Of a stretch of DNA of 64,000 bases, positions 24,377 to 32,708 are shown piece by piece (positions within the stretch are counted from its first letter, which is position 1; each line of letters begins with the position of its first letter). The position numbers and the translations under genes were made by a program. Under the pieces are notes generated by a model that did no database searches, had not been told where the DNA came from, and saw only the letters and a program-made list of their open reading frames with translations. Source of the DNA: Comamonas sp. (lineage in GTDB: Bacteria; Pseudomonadota; Gammaproteobacteria; Burkholderiales; Burkholderiaceae_C); NCBI GenBank assembly GCA_031277805.1, contig JAITLR010000007.1, positions 124,001 to 188,000 on the forward strand. Reading direction: 5' to 3'.

Positions 24377-26188
24377 ATGCGCCATTGGATGATTTGTTCG
24401 GCCCTGATTGCCTGCAGCCAAGTTGCCACGTTTGCTCATGCGGAGCATGCGTATGCCCTTTGGGGTCAGCCGCGTTATGCGGCCGACTTCAAGCATTTTG
24501 ACTATGTCAATCCGCAGGCCCCCAAGGGCGGCGAGCTGCGCATGGTCAGCAATCTGCGCTATTCCACCTTTGACAAATACAACCCCTTCACGATCAAGGG
24601 CTCCCCGCCGGCCTATCTGGCGGACATGTTGTTTGAGACCCTGCTGTCTCCCAGTCTTGACGAGACGGCAACGGGTTATGGCTTGCTGGCAGAGGATGTG
24701 CATGTGCCGGCAGACGGCATGTCGGCCACCTTCAGGCTTAGGCCGCAGGCGCGCTTTCACAACGGCAAGCCCGTGCTGGCGCAGGATGTGAAGTACAGCT
24801 ACGAAACGCTGCTGAGCAAATATGTCTCGCCGGGCTACAAGACGCTGTTTGCCGAAGTGGAAAGCTGCGATGTGCTCGATGACCGCACGGTGCGCTTTCG
24901 CTTCAAGAAGCCCAACCGGGATCTGCCGCTGACCGTGGGTGCCGTGCTGCCCATCTTCAGCCGTGACTGGGGGCTGGGCAGTGATGGCAAGCCCAAGCCT
25001 TTCGACCAGGTGGTGGTGGATACCCCGATCGGCAGTGGCCCGTACAAGATCGGCCCGGTCAAATTCGGCAGGGACATCACCTATGTCCGCGATCCCTCAT
25101 ATTGGGGTGCCGGTCTGCCGGTGCGCGTGGGGGCGGCCAACTTTGATCGCGTCACCATCAAGATCTACAAGGACAATACGGCGCGGCTCGAAGCGCTGAA
25201 GGCCGGCGAGTTCGATCTCATGCGCATCAACAGCGCCGGCGACTGGGCCAGACGCCTGACGGGCAGACGCTTTGACTCGGGCGAACTGGTCAAGGGAGAG
25301 TTCGAGAACAAGTTGCCTTCGGGCTTTCAGAGCTTTTTTCTGAATACTCGCCGCCCGCAGCTGCAGGATGTGCGTGTGCGCGAGGCGCTGGGCCTGGCAT
25401 ATGACTTCGAGTGGATGAGCCGCCAGATGTTCTATGGCGCCTACCAGCGTGTGCACGGCCTGTTCGGCAACACGGCTTGCGAAACCCACAGCAGCCCTAC
25501 AGAGGCAGAGCTGGCCCTGCTCAAGCCTTTCGAGGCCACTCTGCCGCCTGGCACGCTGGGACCCATCAGCCAGCCGCCACGCACCGATACAGAAGGCGGG
25601 CTGCGGGGCAATCTGCGGCGTGCCCAGCAGTTGCTGGCCGATGCCGGCTGGACGCTCAAGGACGGCGCGTTGCGCAATGCTGCGGGCGAACCCATGGTGA
25701 TCGAGTATCTGGACAGTGGCGACAGCGCCCGCTTGATCAGTGCCTGGTCGCGGAATCTTGAAAAGCTGGGTATCACGCTCAAGCTGCGCAATGTCGACTA
25801 TGCGCTGTATCAGCAGCGCATGGATAAATACGATTTCGACATCGTCACGCTCAACGTGCCCGGCACCCACAACCCGGGTCAGGAATATGCCGAGCTGTTC
25901 GGCAGTGCCGCGGCTGATCAGGAGGGCGGCTCCAACTATGTGGGGCTCAAGAGCCGGGCGGTGGACGCCATCATCACGCAGATGGCAGCGGCCAAGTCCG
26001 AGCAGCAGATGCTGCCCGCCTGCCATGCGCTGGAGCGCATCATCGTGCAAGGCCACTATCTGATTCCGCAGTACTACTCGGGCACGCACCGCATGGTCTA
26101 TGACGCCTGGAGGCTGGCACTGCCCGGGCAGATTCCGGCTTATTCGCCGGGCGAACTGTGGGCGGTTTACACCTGGTGGGCGAAGTGA
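24377..26188 (+). CDS. yejA: Peptide ABC transporter substrate-binding protein (YejA-like, SBP family 5)
   Basis: The 603-aa periplasmic receptor has a signal peptide cleaved about residue 22 (TFAHAE). It then reads HAYALWGQPRYAADFKHFDYVNP, the YejA-type N-terminus. PKGGELRMVSN and YDGMS-like family 5 segments follow, and the C-terminus ends at GELWAVYTWWAK. In enterobacteria YejABEF imports peptides and microcin C and contributes to resistance to antimicrobial peptides. First of four genes in the canonical order A-B-E-F. The gap to yejB holds a family B repeat. Confidence 0.93.
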   Translation: MRHWMICSALIACSQVATFAHAEHAYALWGQPRYAADFKHFDYVNPQAPKGGELRMVSNLRYSTFDKYNPFTIKGSPPAYLADMLFETLLSPSLDETATGYGLLAEDVHVPADGMSATFRLRPQARFHNGKPVLAQDVKYSYETLLSKYVSPGYKTLFAEVESCDVLDDRTVRFRFKKPNRDLPLTVGAVLPIFSRDWGLGSDGKPKPFDQVVVDTPIGSGPYKIGPVKFGRDITYVRDPSYWGAGLPVRVGAANFDRVTIKIYKDNTARLEALKAGEFDLMRINSAGDWARRLTGRRFDSGELVKGEFENKLPSGFQSFFLNTRRPQLQDVRVREALGLAYDFEWMSRQMFYGAYQRVHGLFGNTACETHSSPTEAELALLKPFEATLPPGTLGPISQPPRTDTEGGLRGNLRRAQQLLADAGWTLKDGALRNAAGEPMVIEYLDSGDSARLISAWSRNLEKLGITLKLRNVDYALYQQRMDKYDFDIVTLNVPGTHNPGQEYAELFGSAAADQEGGSNYVGLKSRAVDAIITQMAAAKSEQQMLPACHALERIIVQGHYLIPQYYSGTHRMVYDAWRLALPGQIPAYSPGELWAVYTWWAK

Positions 26189-26189
26189 T

Positions 26190-26285
26190 GTGGCCCCCAC
26201 GCTCCACCGTTTCACGGGTCGCTGCCCCCGAGGGGCTGGTCTTGCTTGGGACGGCCCGGCGCTGCGGCCGTCTCCACGGCGGCTG
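26190..26285. repeat. Intergenic repeat family B, copy 1 (inverted)
   Basis: Read on the minus strand this contains GGGGGCAGCGACC, then GGTGGAGCGTGGGGGCC, matching copies near 55.3 and 60.5 kb. A GGG-CCGT-CCC stem corresponds to the conserved hairpin of the other copies. It fills the yejA-yejB gap. Confidence 0.6.
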
Positions 26286-26305
26286 AAAACAAGGGTTGAT
26301 TGAAG

Positions 26306-27334
26306 ATGTTTGCCTATATTCTCAAACGCATTCTGCTCATGATTCCCACGCTGTTCGGCGTGCTGCTGCTGACCTTTGTGGTCATACAGTTTGTACCTGG
26401 CGGCCCCGTGGAGCAGTACCTGGCCGAAGCCAAGGCAGGCGCGGGCCATGGTGCAGAGGGCGCTTCCATGAGCTACCGCGGCGGCCAGGGCGTGGACCCC
26501 AAGCGGCTGGAAGAGATCAAGGCGCTTTATGGCTTCGACAAACCGCCTGCCCAGCGCTTTGTGCAGATGCTGGGTCAGTTTGCGCGCTTTGATCTGGGCA
26601 ATAGCTTCTTTCAGAACAAAAGCGTCTGGGCCCTGGTCAAGGAAAAACTGCCGGTTTCCATCAGTCTCGGGCTGTGGACGTTTTTCATCAGCTATCTGGT
26701 CGCCGTTCCGCTGGGTGTGGCCAAAGCCGTGCGCGCGGGTTCGCGCTTTGATCTGGCAACCAGCATCCTGATCCTGGTCGGCTATGCGATTCCCGGCTTT
26801 GTGCTGGGCGTGGCCTTGCTGGTGATTTTTGGTGGCCAGCTGCAATGGTTCCCGCTGCGTGGGCTGACTTCGTCGAATTTCGACGAGCTCAGCATCCTGG
26901 GCAAGGTGGCCGATTATCTCTGGCATATCGCCTTGCCCGTCACAGCCATGGTGGCCGGCAGTTTTGCCGTCACGGCCATGCTGACCAAGAACTCGTTTCT
27001 CGAAGAAATCCGCAAGCAATATGTGCTGACGGCGCGCGCCAAGGGCCTGTCGGAAAAGCAGGTGCTCTACAAGCATGTGTTTCGCAACGCGCTGATTCCC
27101 ATCATCACCGGCTTTCCATCGGCATTCATCGGTGCTTTTTTTGCGGGGGCGCTGCTGATCGAGACCCTGTTCTCGCTCGATGGCCTGGGTCTGCTGAGCT
27201 ACGAGAGCGTGATTCGCCGTGATTTTCCCGTGGTGCTGGGCACCCTGTATCTGTTCACGTTGATTGGTCTGGTGACCAAGCTCATCAGTGATCTTTGCTA
27301 TGTCTGGGTGGACCCTAGAGTCAAGTTTGACTGA
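26306..27334 (+). CDS. yejB: Peptide ABC transporter permease YejB
   Basis: The 342-aa inner-membrane permease starts MFAYILKRILLMIPTLFGVLLLTFVV and has about six membrane helices. An EAA-type loop (ARAKGLSEKQVLYKHVFRNAL) docks the ATPase. The FAYILKRI N-terminus and the roughly 100-residue periplasmic segment after TM1 are typical of YejB. A TTG two codons earlier is possible. It partners with YejE to form the membrane channel, and the next gene starts 4 bp after its stop. Confidence 0.94.
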   Translation: MFAYILKRILLMIPTLFGVLLLTFVVIQFVPGGPVEQYLAEAKAGAGHGAEGASMSYRGGQGVDPKRLEEIKALYGFDKPPAQRFVQMLGQFARFDLGNSFFQNKSVWALVKEKLPVSISLGLWTFFISYLVAVPLGVAKAVRAGSRFDLATSILILVGYAIPGFVLGVALLVIFGGQLQWFPLRGLTSSNFDELSILGKVADYLWHIALPVTAMVAGSFAVTAMLTKNSFLEEIRKQYVLTARAKGLSEKQVLYKHVFRNALIPIITGFPSAFIGAFFAGALLIETLFSLDGLGLLSYESVIRRDFPVVLGTLYLFTLIGLVTKLISDLCYVWVDPRVKFD

Positions 27335-27338
27335 TTTC

Positions 27339-28490
27339 ATGCAAAAACAGACTCCAACCCTTATCGGCCAAGCGCAACCAGCTATGAATGCAGGAGTTCA
27401 CTCCGTGCCCACAGGGCCGTCCCAGTCCCAGTCCCAGTCCCTTTCCCAATCGCCCGGACGCAGGGCCTGGCGGCGCTTCAAGTCCAATCGGCTGGGCTTC
27501 ATCAGTTTGCTGGTCTTTGCCGTGCTGGTGGTGCTCAGCCTGTTTGCCGAGGTGCTTTCCAACGACAAACCGCTGATCGTGCGCTACCAGGGGCAGACCT
27601 ATCTGCCGCTGCTGCACAACTACCCGGAAACCACGTTTGGCGGCGACTTTCACACGCCCACCGATTACCTCGATCCCTTTATCCAGCAAAAGCTGCAGGA
27701 GGGCGACAACTGGGCCATCTTCCCCATCAACCGCTATGGCAAGGCCACCATCAACTACTTTGCCAAGCAGCCCAACCCGTCCGCGCCCTCGACCGACAAC
27801 TGGCTGGGCACCGACGATCGCGGACGCGACCTGCTGGCGCAGCTCATTTATGGCTTTCGCGTCAGCGTGCTCTTTGGGCTGGCACTGACAGCCGTGGGTG
27901 TGCTGCTGGGCGTGCTGGCCGGTGCGGTGCAGGGCTTTTTTGGCGGCCGGGCTGACCTGGCCTTTCAGCGTTTTACGGAAATCTGGGGCTCCATGCCCGA
28001 GCTCTACCTGCTCATCATCTTCAGTGCACTGTTTGCGCCCAGCGTATCGCTGTTGCTGATTTTGCTGAGCCTGTTTGGCTGGATGGGGCTGGCCGACTAT
28101 GTGAGGGCAGAGTTTCTGCGCAATCGCCAGCTCGATTATGTGAAATCTGCCCAGGCGCTGGGTGCCAGCAACCGCTCCATCATCTTTCGCCATATCCTGC
28201 CCAACAGCATGACGCCAGTGATCACGTTTTTGCCGTTCCGCATGAGCGGCGCCATTCTGGCGCTGACCTCGCTGGATTTTCTGGGCCTGGGCGTGCCGCC
28301 GGGAACGCCCAGCCTGGGCGAGCTGCTGAGCCAGGGCAAGAACAATATCGACGCCTGGTGGATTTCGCTGTTCACCTTTGGTGTGCTGGTGCTGACATTG
28401 CTGCTGCTGACCTTCATGGGCGACGCGCTGCGTGACGCGCTGGACCCGCGCAAGCAAGCCAGTACGGCAGCAACGAAAGGCAAGGCATGA
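27339..28490 (+). CDS. yejE: Peptide ABC transporter permease YejE
   Basis: The 383-aa permease aligns by motif with YejE: RRAWRRFKSNRLGFISLLVF (cytoplasmic anchor and TM1), a large periplasmic segment with NDKPLIVRYQGQTYLPLLHNY, NWLGTDDRGRDLLAQLIYGF, and the EAA loop VKSAQALGASNRSIIFRHIL. It is about 40 residues longer at the N-terminus than the E. coli protein, because of a Gln/Ser-rich leader from a hexanucleotide tract near 27419-27440. A start at 27384 (MNAGVHSV) is an alternative. Its stop overlaps yejF by 4 bp. Confidence 0.93.
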   Translation: MQKQTPTLIGQAQPAMNAGVHSVPTGPSQSQSQSLSQSPGRRAWRRFKSNRLGFISLLVFAVLVVLSLFAEVLSNDKPLIVRYQGQTYLPLLHNYPETTFGGDFHTPTDYLDPFIQQKLQEGDNWAIFPINRYGKATINYFAKQPNPSAPSTDNWLGTDDRGRDLLAQLIYGFRVSVLFGLALTAVGVLLGVLAGAVQGFFGGRADLAFQRFTEIWGSMPELYLLIIFSALFAPSVSLLLILLSLFGWMGLADYVRAEFLRNRQLDYVKSAQALGASNRSIIFRHILPNSMTPVITFLPFRMSGAILALTSLDFLGLGVPPGTPSLGELLSQGKNNIDAWWISLFTFGVLVLTLLLLTFMGDALRDALDPRKQASTAATKGKA

Positions 28491-30121
28491 CCCAGAACAA
28501 GAATCTGCTGAGCGTGCGCGATCTGGGGGTGCGCTTTGGCAGCAAGCAGGTGGTGCAAGGTGTGAACTTCGAGATGGCGGTGGGCGAAAAGCTGGCGCTG
28601 GTGGGGGAGTCAGGCTCGGGCAAATCCGTTACGGCCCTGAGCCTGTTGCGCTTGGTTGGTGATGCTCAATTGAGTGGTCAGGCCATGCTGGACGGGCGTG
28701 ACCTGCTACGTCTTTCGGAGCGCGAGATGCGGGCCGTGCGCGGCGACGACATTGCCATGATTTTTCAGGAGCCCATGACAGCGCTGAATCCGCTGATGTC
28801 CGTGGGAGATCAGGTGGCGGAGGTGCTGCAGCTCAAGCAGGCACTGAGCAAGGCTCAGGCCCGCAAGCAGGCCGTGGAGTTGCTGGCCACCACCGGTATT
28901 CCCGAGCCTGAGCGGCGGGCGCAGAGCTTTCCGCATCAGCTCAGCGGTGGCCAGCGTCAGCGCGCGATGATTGCAATGGCGGTGGCCAGCCGCCCCAGGC
29001 TGCTGCTGGCCGACGAACCCACGACGGCGCTGGATGTGACGCTGCGCGGCCAGATTCTCGATTTGCTGGCAGACCTGCAGCGTCAGACCGGCATGGCCGT
29101 GCTGATGATCACGCACGACCTGAATCTGGTGCGGCGCTTTGCCGACCGGGTGGCGGTGATGGAAAAAGGTCTGCTGGTAGAGGTTGGTGAGGTGGCTCAG
29201 GTCATGCAAAGCCCGCAACACGCGTACACGCGCAAGCTGCTGGCCAGCCGGCCCGTGCGTGCTGTGAATGAGGAGTCACTGTCTGCGGGTGTGCCCGATG
29301 TGGTGCAGGCCCAGGCGCTGCGCGTGAGCTATGCCACGCCGCTGTCAGGCATCCGTGGCTGGTTTCGCAAGGGGGAGTTTGTCGCCATCAAGGGCGTGGA
29401 CATGGTGCTCAAGGCCGGGCGCACGTTGGGAGTGATTGGTGAATCGGGCTCGGGCAAGTCCACCCTGGCCCAGGCTGTGCTGGGTCTGCTGCCCCATGCG
29501 GGAGAGTTGCAGGTCGTGGGCAAGCGCTGGCACAAGCCGGCGATTCGCAACAGCGAGGCCAATCTGCAGCTGCGGCGGCGTATTCAGGTCGTGTTTCAAG
29601 ACCCGTTCTCCTCGCTTTCGCCGCGTATGACGGTCGAGGAAATCGTGGGCGAGGGCCTGCAGATCCATGCGCCGGCGCTCAGCGTGGAGCAGAGGCGCGA
29701 GCGCGTGATCCAGATGCTGGCCGAGGTCGGCATGACCGAGGAACAGTTCCCTGGTCTGCTGCAGCGCTACCCGCATGAGTTCTCGGGTGGACAGCGGCAG
29801 CGCCTGGCGATTTCGCGTGCGCTCATCATGGAGCCCGAGGTGCTGGTGCTGGATGAACCCACCAGCGCTCTCGATGTGACCATCCAGCAGCAGGTGCTGG
29901 CCTTGCTGCAGCGTCTGCAAAAAGAGCGTGGCCTGGCCTATCTGCTCATCACCCACGATGTGGATGTGATCCGTGCCATGGCCCATGAAGTGCTGGTCAT
30001 GAAGGATGGGCAGATCGTGGAGCAGGGCAGTGTGAACAGCCTGCTGAGCGCGCCGCAGCAGGCTTATACGCGTCAGCTGGTCGCTGCGGCGGGCTTGGGG
30101 CCGGCGGCGCAGGTTCTCTGA
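28487..30121 (+). CDS. yejF: Peptide ABC transporter ATP-binding protein YejF (double ATPase)
   Basis: The 544-aa protein holds two complete ABC ATPase domains in tandem. Each has a Walker A GESGSGKS, a signature (LSGGQRQRAMIAMA in the first, FSGGQRQRLAISRA in the second) and Walker B with LLLADEPTTALD or VLVLDEPTSALD. One chain can therefore power the YejBE channel alone. The start ATG overlaps the yejE stop (ATGA), so translation is probably coupled. Last gene of the operon. About 220 bp without a gene follow; a weak family A-like stretch lies at 30165-30222. Confidence 0.95.
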   Translation: MTQNKNLLSVRDLGVRFGSKQVVQGVNFEMAVGEKLALVGESGSGKSVTALSLLRLVGDAQLSGQAMLDGRDLLRLSEREMRAVRGDDIAMIFQEPMTALNPLMSVGDQVAEVLQLKQALSKAQARKQAVELLATTGIPEPERRAQSFPHQLSGGQRQRAMIAMAVASRPRLLLADEPTTALDVTLRGQILDLLADLQRQTGMAVLMITHDLNLVRRFADRVAVMEKGLLVEVGEVAQVMQSPQHAYTRKLLASRPVRAVNEESLSAGVPDVVQAQALRVSYATPLSGIRGWFRKGEFVAIKGVDMVLKAGRTLGVIGESGSGKSTLAQAVLGLLPHAGELQVVGKRWHKPAIRNSEANLQLRRRIQVVFQDPFSSLSPRMTVEEIVGEGLQIHAPALSVEQRRERVIQMLAEVGMTEEQFPGLLQRYPHEFSGGQRQRLAISRALIMEPEVLVLDEPTSALDVTIQQQVLALLQRLQKERGLAYLLITHDVDVIRAMAHEVLVMKDGQIVEQGSVNSLLSAPQQAYTRQLVAAAGLGPAAQVL

Positions 30122-30341
30122 TTGGGCTTGCGCATGCAGGCGTATGCCAGGTCTGATGTCCTTTCTGATTTGATAGCGCACTGCATCGAAGGGGTAAGGG
30201 CTTTGAGGCAAAACGCCCTAAATACTTGCCGTGAAGGCTGAAAAACACTGAATCCGTACGCGAAAGTTTGTATTTTTTTAGCGGGATTTCTCTGGCTGTG
30301 GCCTAATTGGCCCTTTTCAACCTCCCAATTGAGAATTCGAC

Positions 30342-30503
30342 ATGGGCAATAAGATCGTTACCGAAGCAGACCGCAAGGCCACTCCCCGTCCCCAGGCACC
30401 CAATGGCGTGACCCTGCCCACTCCCGGCCGTGGCCAGCGCGTGAGCCTGGAGCGTGGTTCGCACACACGCAGCAAGAAGCAGCCCGGCAAGCGCCACGGC
30501 TAA
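30342..30503 (+). CDS. 53-aa basic protein of unknown function
   Basis: A short frame encodes MGNKIVTEADRKATPRPQAP, a Pro/Gly-rich middle (TLPTPGRGQR) and a strongly basic C-terminus (HTRSKKQPGKRHG). Net charge is clearly positive and no membrane segment or signal is visible. The frame ends in TAA 39 bp before a strong bidirectional terminator, and about 220 bp upstream are free of genes, as for a stand-alone transcript. The start follows TTGAGAATTCGAC, a weak ribosome site. Composition suggests a nucleic-acid- or ribosome-binding small protein, but that is inference. I do not recognise a family. Confidence 0.65.
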   Translation: MGNKIVTEADRKATPRPQAPNGVTLPTPGRGQRVSLERGSHTRSKKQPGKRHG

Positions 30504-30541
30504 TTCCTGCGGCAGGCTGCACCCTGGTGTGCGGCCCGCAA

Positions 30542-30576
30542 AAAAGCCCTCGTCACTTTGGTGCGAGGGCTTTTTG
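30542..30576. terminator. Bidirectional intrinsic terminator between the 53-aa gene and cbpM
   Basis: AAAAAGCCCTCG (30542-30553) pairs with CGAGGGCTTTTT (30565-30576). It serves the small gene on the plus strand and cbpA-cbpM on the minus strand. Confidence 0.9.
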
Positions 30577-30602
30577 CTTTGGGCTTCAGGGTGTCGCTTT
30601 GC

Positions 30603-30935
30603 CTATCGCTGCAGATTGCTCAGCTTGCGTCGCAGTTGCTGCACTTCCTCGATGAGATCGGTGGTCAGGGCCGCCAGCTGGGGGTCGGCATCGAAGCTGT
30701 GCTCCAGCTGGGCAATGCGGCGTGCCCGCACCAGGGTCTGGCTGCTGAAGCGCCATTGCTCGCTGGAAATATGTACCGCAGCAGCGCCGCTATCGTTGTC
30801 GTAGCGGATGACGCCTGTCTGCACGTGCTCTATCACCCATTGGGGGCTGGTGCAGCAGTGGCGGGCCAGTTCCTGCAGATTCAGCATGGCCTGGTCCAGC
30901 AACTCGGCGGGTTCGTAGAAGGGGTAGTTGGGCAT
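30603..30935 (-). CDS. cbpM: Chaperone modulator CbpM
   Basis: The 110-aa all-helical protein of the CbpM/MerR-like type has an N-terminal LQELARHCCTSPQWVIEHVQTGVI helix-turn-helix-like unit and a C-terminal helix bundle with RARRIAQLEHSFDADPQLAAL. In E. coli CbpM binds the J-domain of CbpA and inhibits its cochaperone and DNA-binding activity. It lies 15 bp after cbpA on the same strand, the standard pairing, which supports the call. Confidence 0.92.
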   Translation of the reverse strand: MPNYPFYEPAELLDQAMLNLQELARHCCTSPQWVIEHVQTGVIRYDNDSGAAAVHISSEQWRFSSQTLVRARRIAQLEHSFDADPQLAALTTDLIEEVQQLRRKLSNLQR

Positions 30936-30950
30936 GAGGATGACTCCTTC

Positions 30951-31928
30951 TTAACTCAGGCTGCGCGCATCGAAGCCGGGGAAGGCCTTGGCAAATTCGG
31001 CATAAGCCTGTTTTTGTTCGGGGCTGACGGCGGGCGGGAACACGACATCCAGCACCAGATACAGGTCTCCGGGAGTTGTGGCAGGCAGTCCCTTGCCCTT
31101 GATGCGCAGCTTGCGGCCCGAGCGATAGCCTGCGGGCACGGTCACTTCCAGCTCGCCCGCCAGGGTCTTGAAGGGGATGGGGCCTCCCAGCTCTGCTTCC
31201 CAGGGAGCAAGCGGCACGCGCTGGTAGACATCCTTGCCCTCGGACCACCAGCGTGGGTCGCTGCGGAAATGCACTTCCAGCAGCAGGTCGCCAGGGCCGC
31301 CTTTGCCCAGGCCGGGGTTGCCCTGGCCCGCCAGGCGGATCATCTGGCCTTCACGCACGCCCTTGGGGATGCTGACCTGAAGCTCCTTGTCTTTGTAAGT
31401 CGGGATGCCTTGCTCGTCGAGCACCGTGGCGCGCAGATGCAGGGAGCGCATGGCTCCGCTATAGCTGTCCTGCAGGTCCAGCTCGATGCTGGCATGCTGG
31501 TCCTGGCCGCGCATATCGGGTGCGGCCCCGGCCTGACCCCCCTGGCTGCGGCGCGCACGCGCAGCCTGGCCGAACATTTGCGAGAAGAAGTCGCTGAAGT
31601 CGGCATCGCTGCCCGCATCGCCATGGCTGCTGAAATGGAAGTCCTGTTGATCCCAGTTGGGCGGTGGGCGAAAGCCACCTCTGCCTTGGGAGCCCGCGCC
31701 TTGCGCAAACTGGGCTTCGCTGCCCATGGCGTCATAGGCAGCACGCTTTTCGGGATCCGAGAGCACGGTATTGGCCTCGTTGACTTCGGCCATGCGCGTG
31801 GCGGCGTCTTTTTCCTTGCTGATATCGGGGTGGTATTTGCGGGCGAGCTTGCGGTAGGCCTTCTTGATGTCGTCGGCCGAGGCATTCTTGTCCACGCCAA
31901 GTATCTTGTAGTAGTCCTTGTAGTCCAT
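30951..31928 (-). CDS. cbpA: DnaJ-family cochaperone CbpA
   Basis: The 325-aa protein has a J-domain (residues 1-70, [16 protein letters not shown], with the HPD triad at 33-35). A Gly/Phe-type linker (about 70-125) and two C-terminal beta-barrel substrate domains follow ([22 protein letters not shown], then [22 protein letters not shown]). It lacks the zinc-finger CxxCxGxG repeats of DnaJ, as CbpA does. It would deliver clients to DnaK and, in E. coli, bind curved DNA in stationary phase. The start at 31928 fits the J-domain better than the longer frame. Confidence 0.95.
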   Translation of the reverse strand: MDYKDYYKILGVDKNASADDIKKAYRKLARKYHPDISKEKDAATRMAEVNEANTVLSDPEKRAAYDAMGSEAQFAQGAGSQGRGGFRPPPNWDQQDFHFSSHGDAGSDADFSDFFSQMFGQAARARRSQGGQAGAAPDMRGQDQHASIELDLQDSYSGAMRSLHLRATVLDEQGIPTYKDKELQVSIPKGVREGQMIRLAGQGNPGLGKGGPGDLLLEVHFRSDPRWWSEGKDVYQRVPLAPWEAELGGPIPFKTLAGELEVTVPAGYRSGRKLRIKGKGLPATTPGDLYLVLDVVFPPAVSPEQKQAYAEFAKAFPGFDARSLS

Positions 31929-32146
31929 GAATTCACCAGTTGTCGAGCCAAAACATTGCAATGTCTGGCTTGCTCCAAGCAGGACATTGCTCTTGCACTG
32001 TAGAAAAGGATAAGGGCGAGAGCCTGTTGGTTCAAGGGGCGAGGCCGCCGGTGTCCGTGCGCCGATGTGAAACCCGGTTTGGCGCTAACATTGGCGCGCC
32101 CGCTGAAGCAGGGTCGGCAGTCGGCCGGCTCCATGGGCATGAAGAG

Positions 32147-32527
32147 ATGATGCAAGAAACAAACCGGGCCGATGAATGGCTGGTAGTCTGTCTGTGTGCT
32201 GCCTGGTGCGGCACCTGCAAGCAATATCAGCAGCCTTTCGAACAACTGGCCGTCCAGTTCCCGCAGATGCGCTTTGTCTGGCTCGATGTGGAGGACCGCG
32301 AAGATGTGGCTGGTGATCTCGATATCGAGACCTTCCCCTCGGTGCTGGTCGCTCAGGGTGCCCAGGCCCGTTTTCTGGGGCCGGTGCTGCCGCAGTCGGG
32401 TGTGCTGGCTCGCATGCTGCAGTCACTGCCGCAGGATGCTGGCGCCAGGCCCGCACAGGTGCAGGAAGCGCAGGAGCTGCTGCTGCGATTGTTGCGCGCT
32501 GATGACCTGCAGGAAGTCTTGCGCTGA
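32147..32527 (+). CDS. Cytosolic thioredoxin-like protein
   Basis: The 126-aa product has the thioredoxin fold. VVCLCAAWCGTCKQYQQPFEQL carries the redox pair Cys21-Gly-Thr-Cys24, followed by FVWLDVEDREDVAGDLDIETFPSVLV with the cis-Pro of the FPSV turn. A C-terminal helical extension of about 30 residues follows. No signal peptide, so it is probably cytosolic. An extra Cys pair (CLC) precedes the active site. Start at 32147 or the adjacent ATG at 32150. Divergent from cbpA and just ahead of the rimP promoter. Target unknown. Confidence 0.85.
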   Translation: MMQETNRADEWLVVCLCAAWCGTCKQYQQPFEQLAVQFPQMRFVWLDVEDREDVAGDLDIETFPSVLVAQGAQARFLGPVLPQSGVLARMLQSLPQDAGARPAQVQEAQELLLRLLRADDLQEVLR

Positions 32528-32551
32528 GCGCTGTTTTATGCCTGGGACTTT

Positions 32552-32580
32552 TTGCGAAAACAATGGTTTGCGGCTACAAT
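32552..32580 (+). promoter_or_regulatory. Sigma-70-type promoter of the rimP-nusA-infB operon
   Basis: TTGCGA (-35, 32552-32557) and TACAAT (-10, 32575-32580) are spaced by 17 bp, a close match to consensus. The start site would be about 32587, only about 10 nt before a terminator hairpin. Confidence 0.75.
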
Positions 32581-32595
32581 GACGGCTTCACGACC

Positions 32596-32628
32596 AAACG
32601 GGCGGGTACACACCGCCCGTTTTTTTTG
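32596..32628 (+). terminator. Promoter-proximal terminator (attenuator candidate) in the rimP leader
   Basis: A 10-bp stem AAACGGGCGG / CCGCCCGTTT with a 7-nt loop is followed by an unbroken run of Ts, about 80 bp before rimP. The transcript from the promoter above would end after roughly 35-40 nt unless antitermination occurs. Confidence 0.85.
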
Positions 32629-32708
32629 GGCAAATCACAGCGAAACTCTGCAACTGGCAGAGCCAAGTGCCTGATTTGACGGACTTTTCGGGACTGAACT
32701 GAATACAC

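Noticed and set aside
25097..27340. A 747-codon minus-strand frame over yejA-yejB
   Set aside because: It spans two well-supported genes and the intergenic repeat. Gln/His-rich translation without homology.
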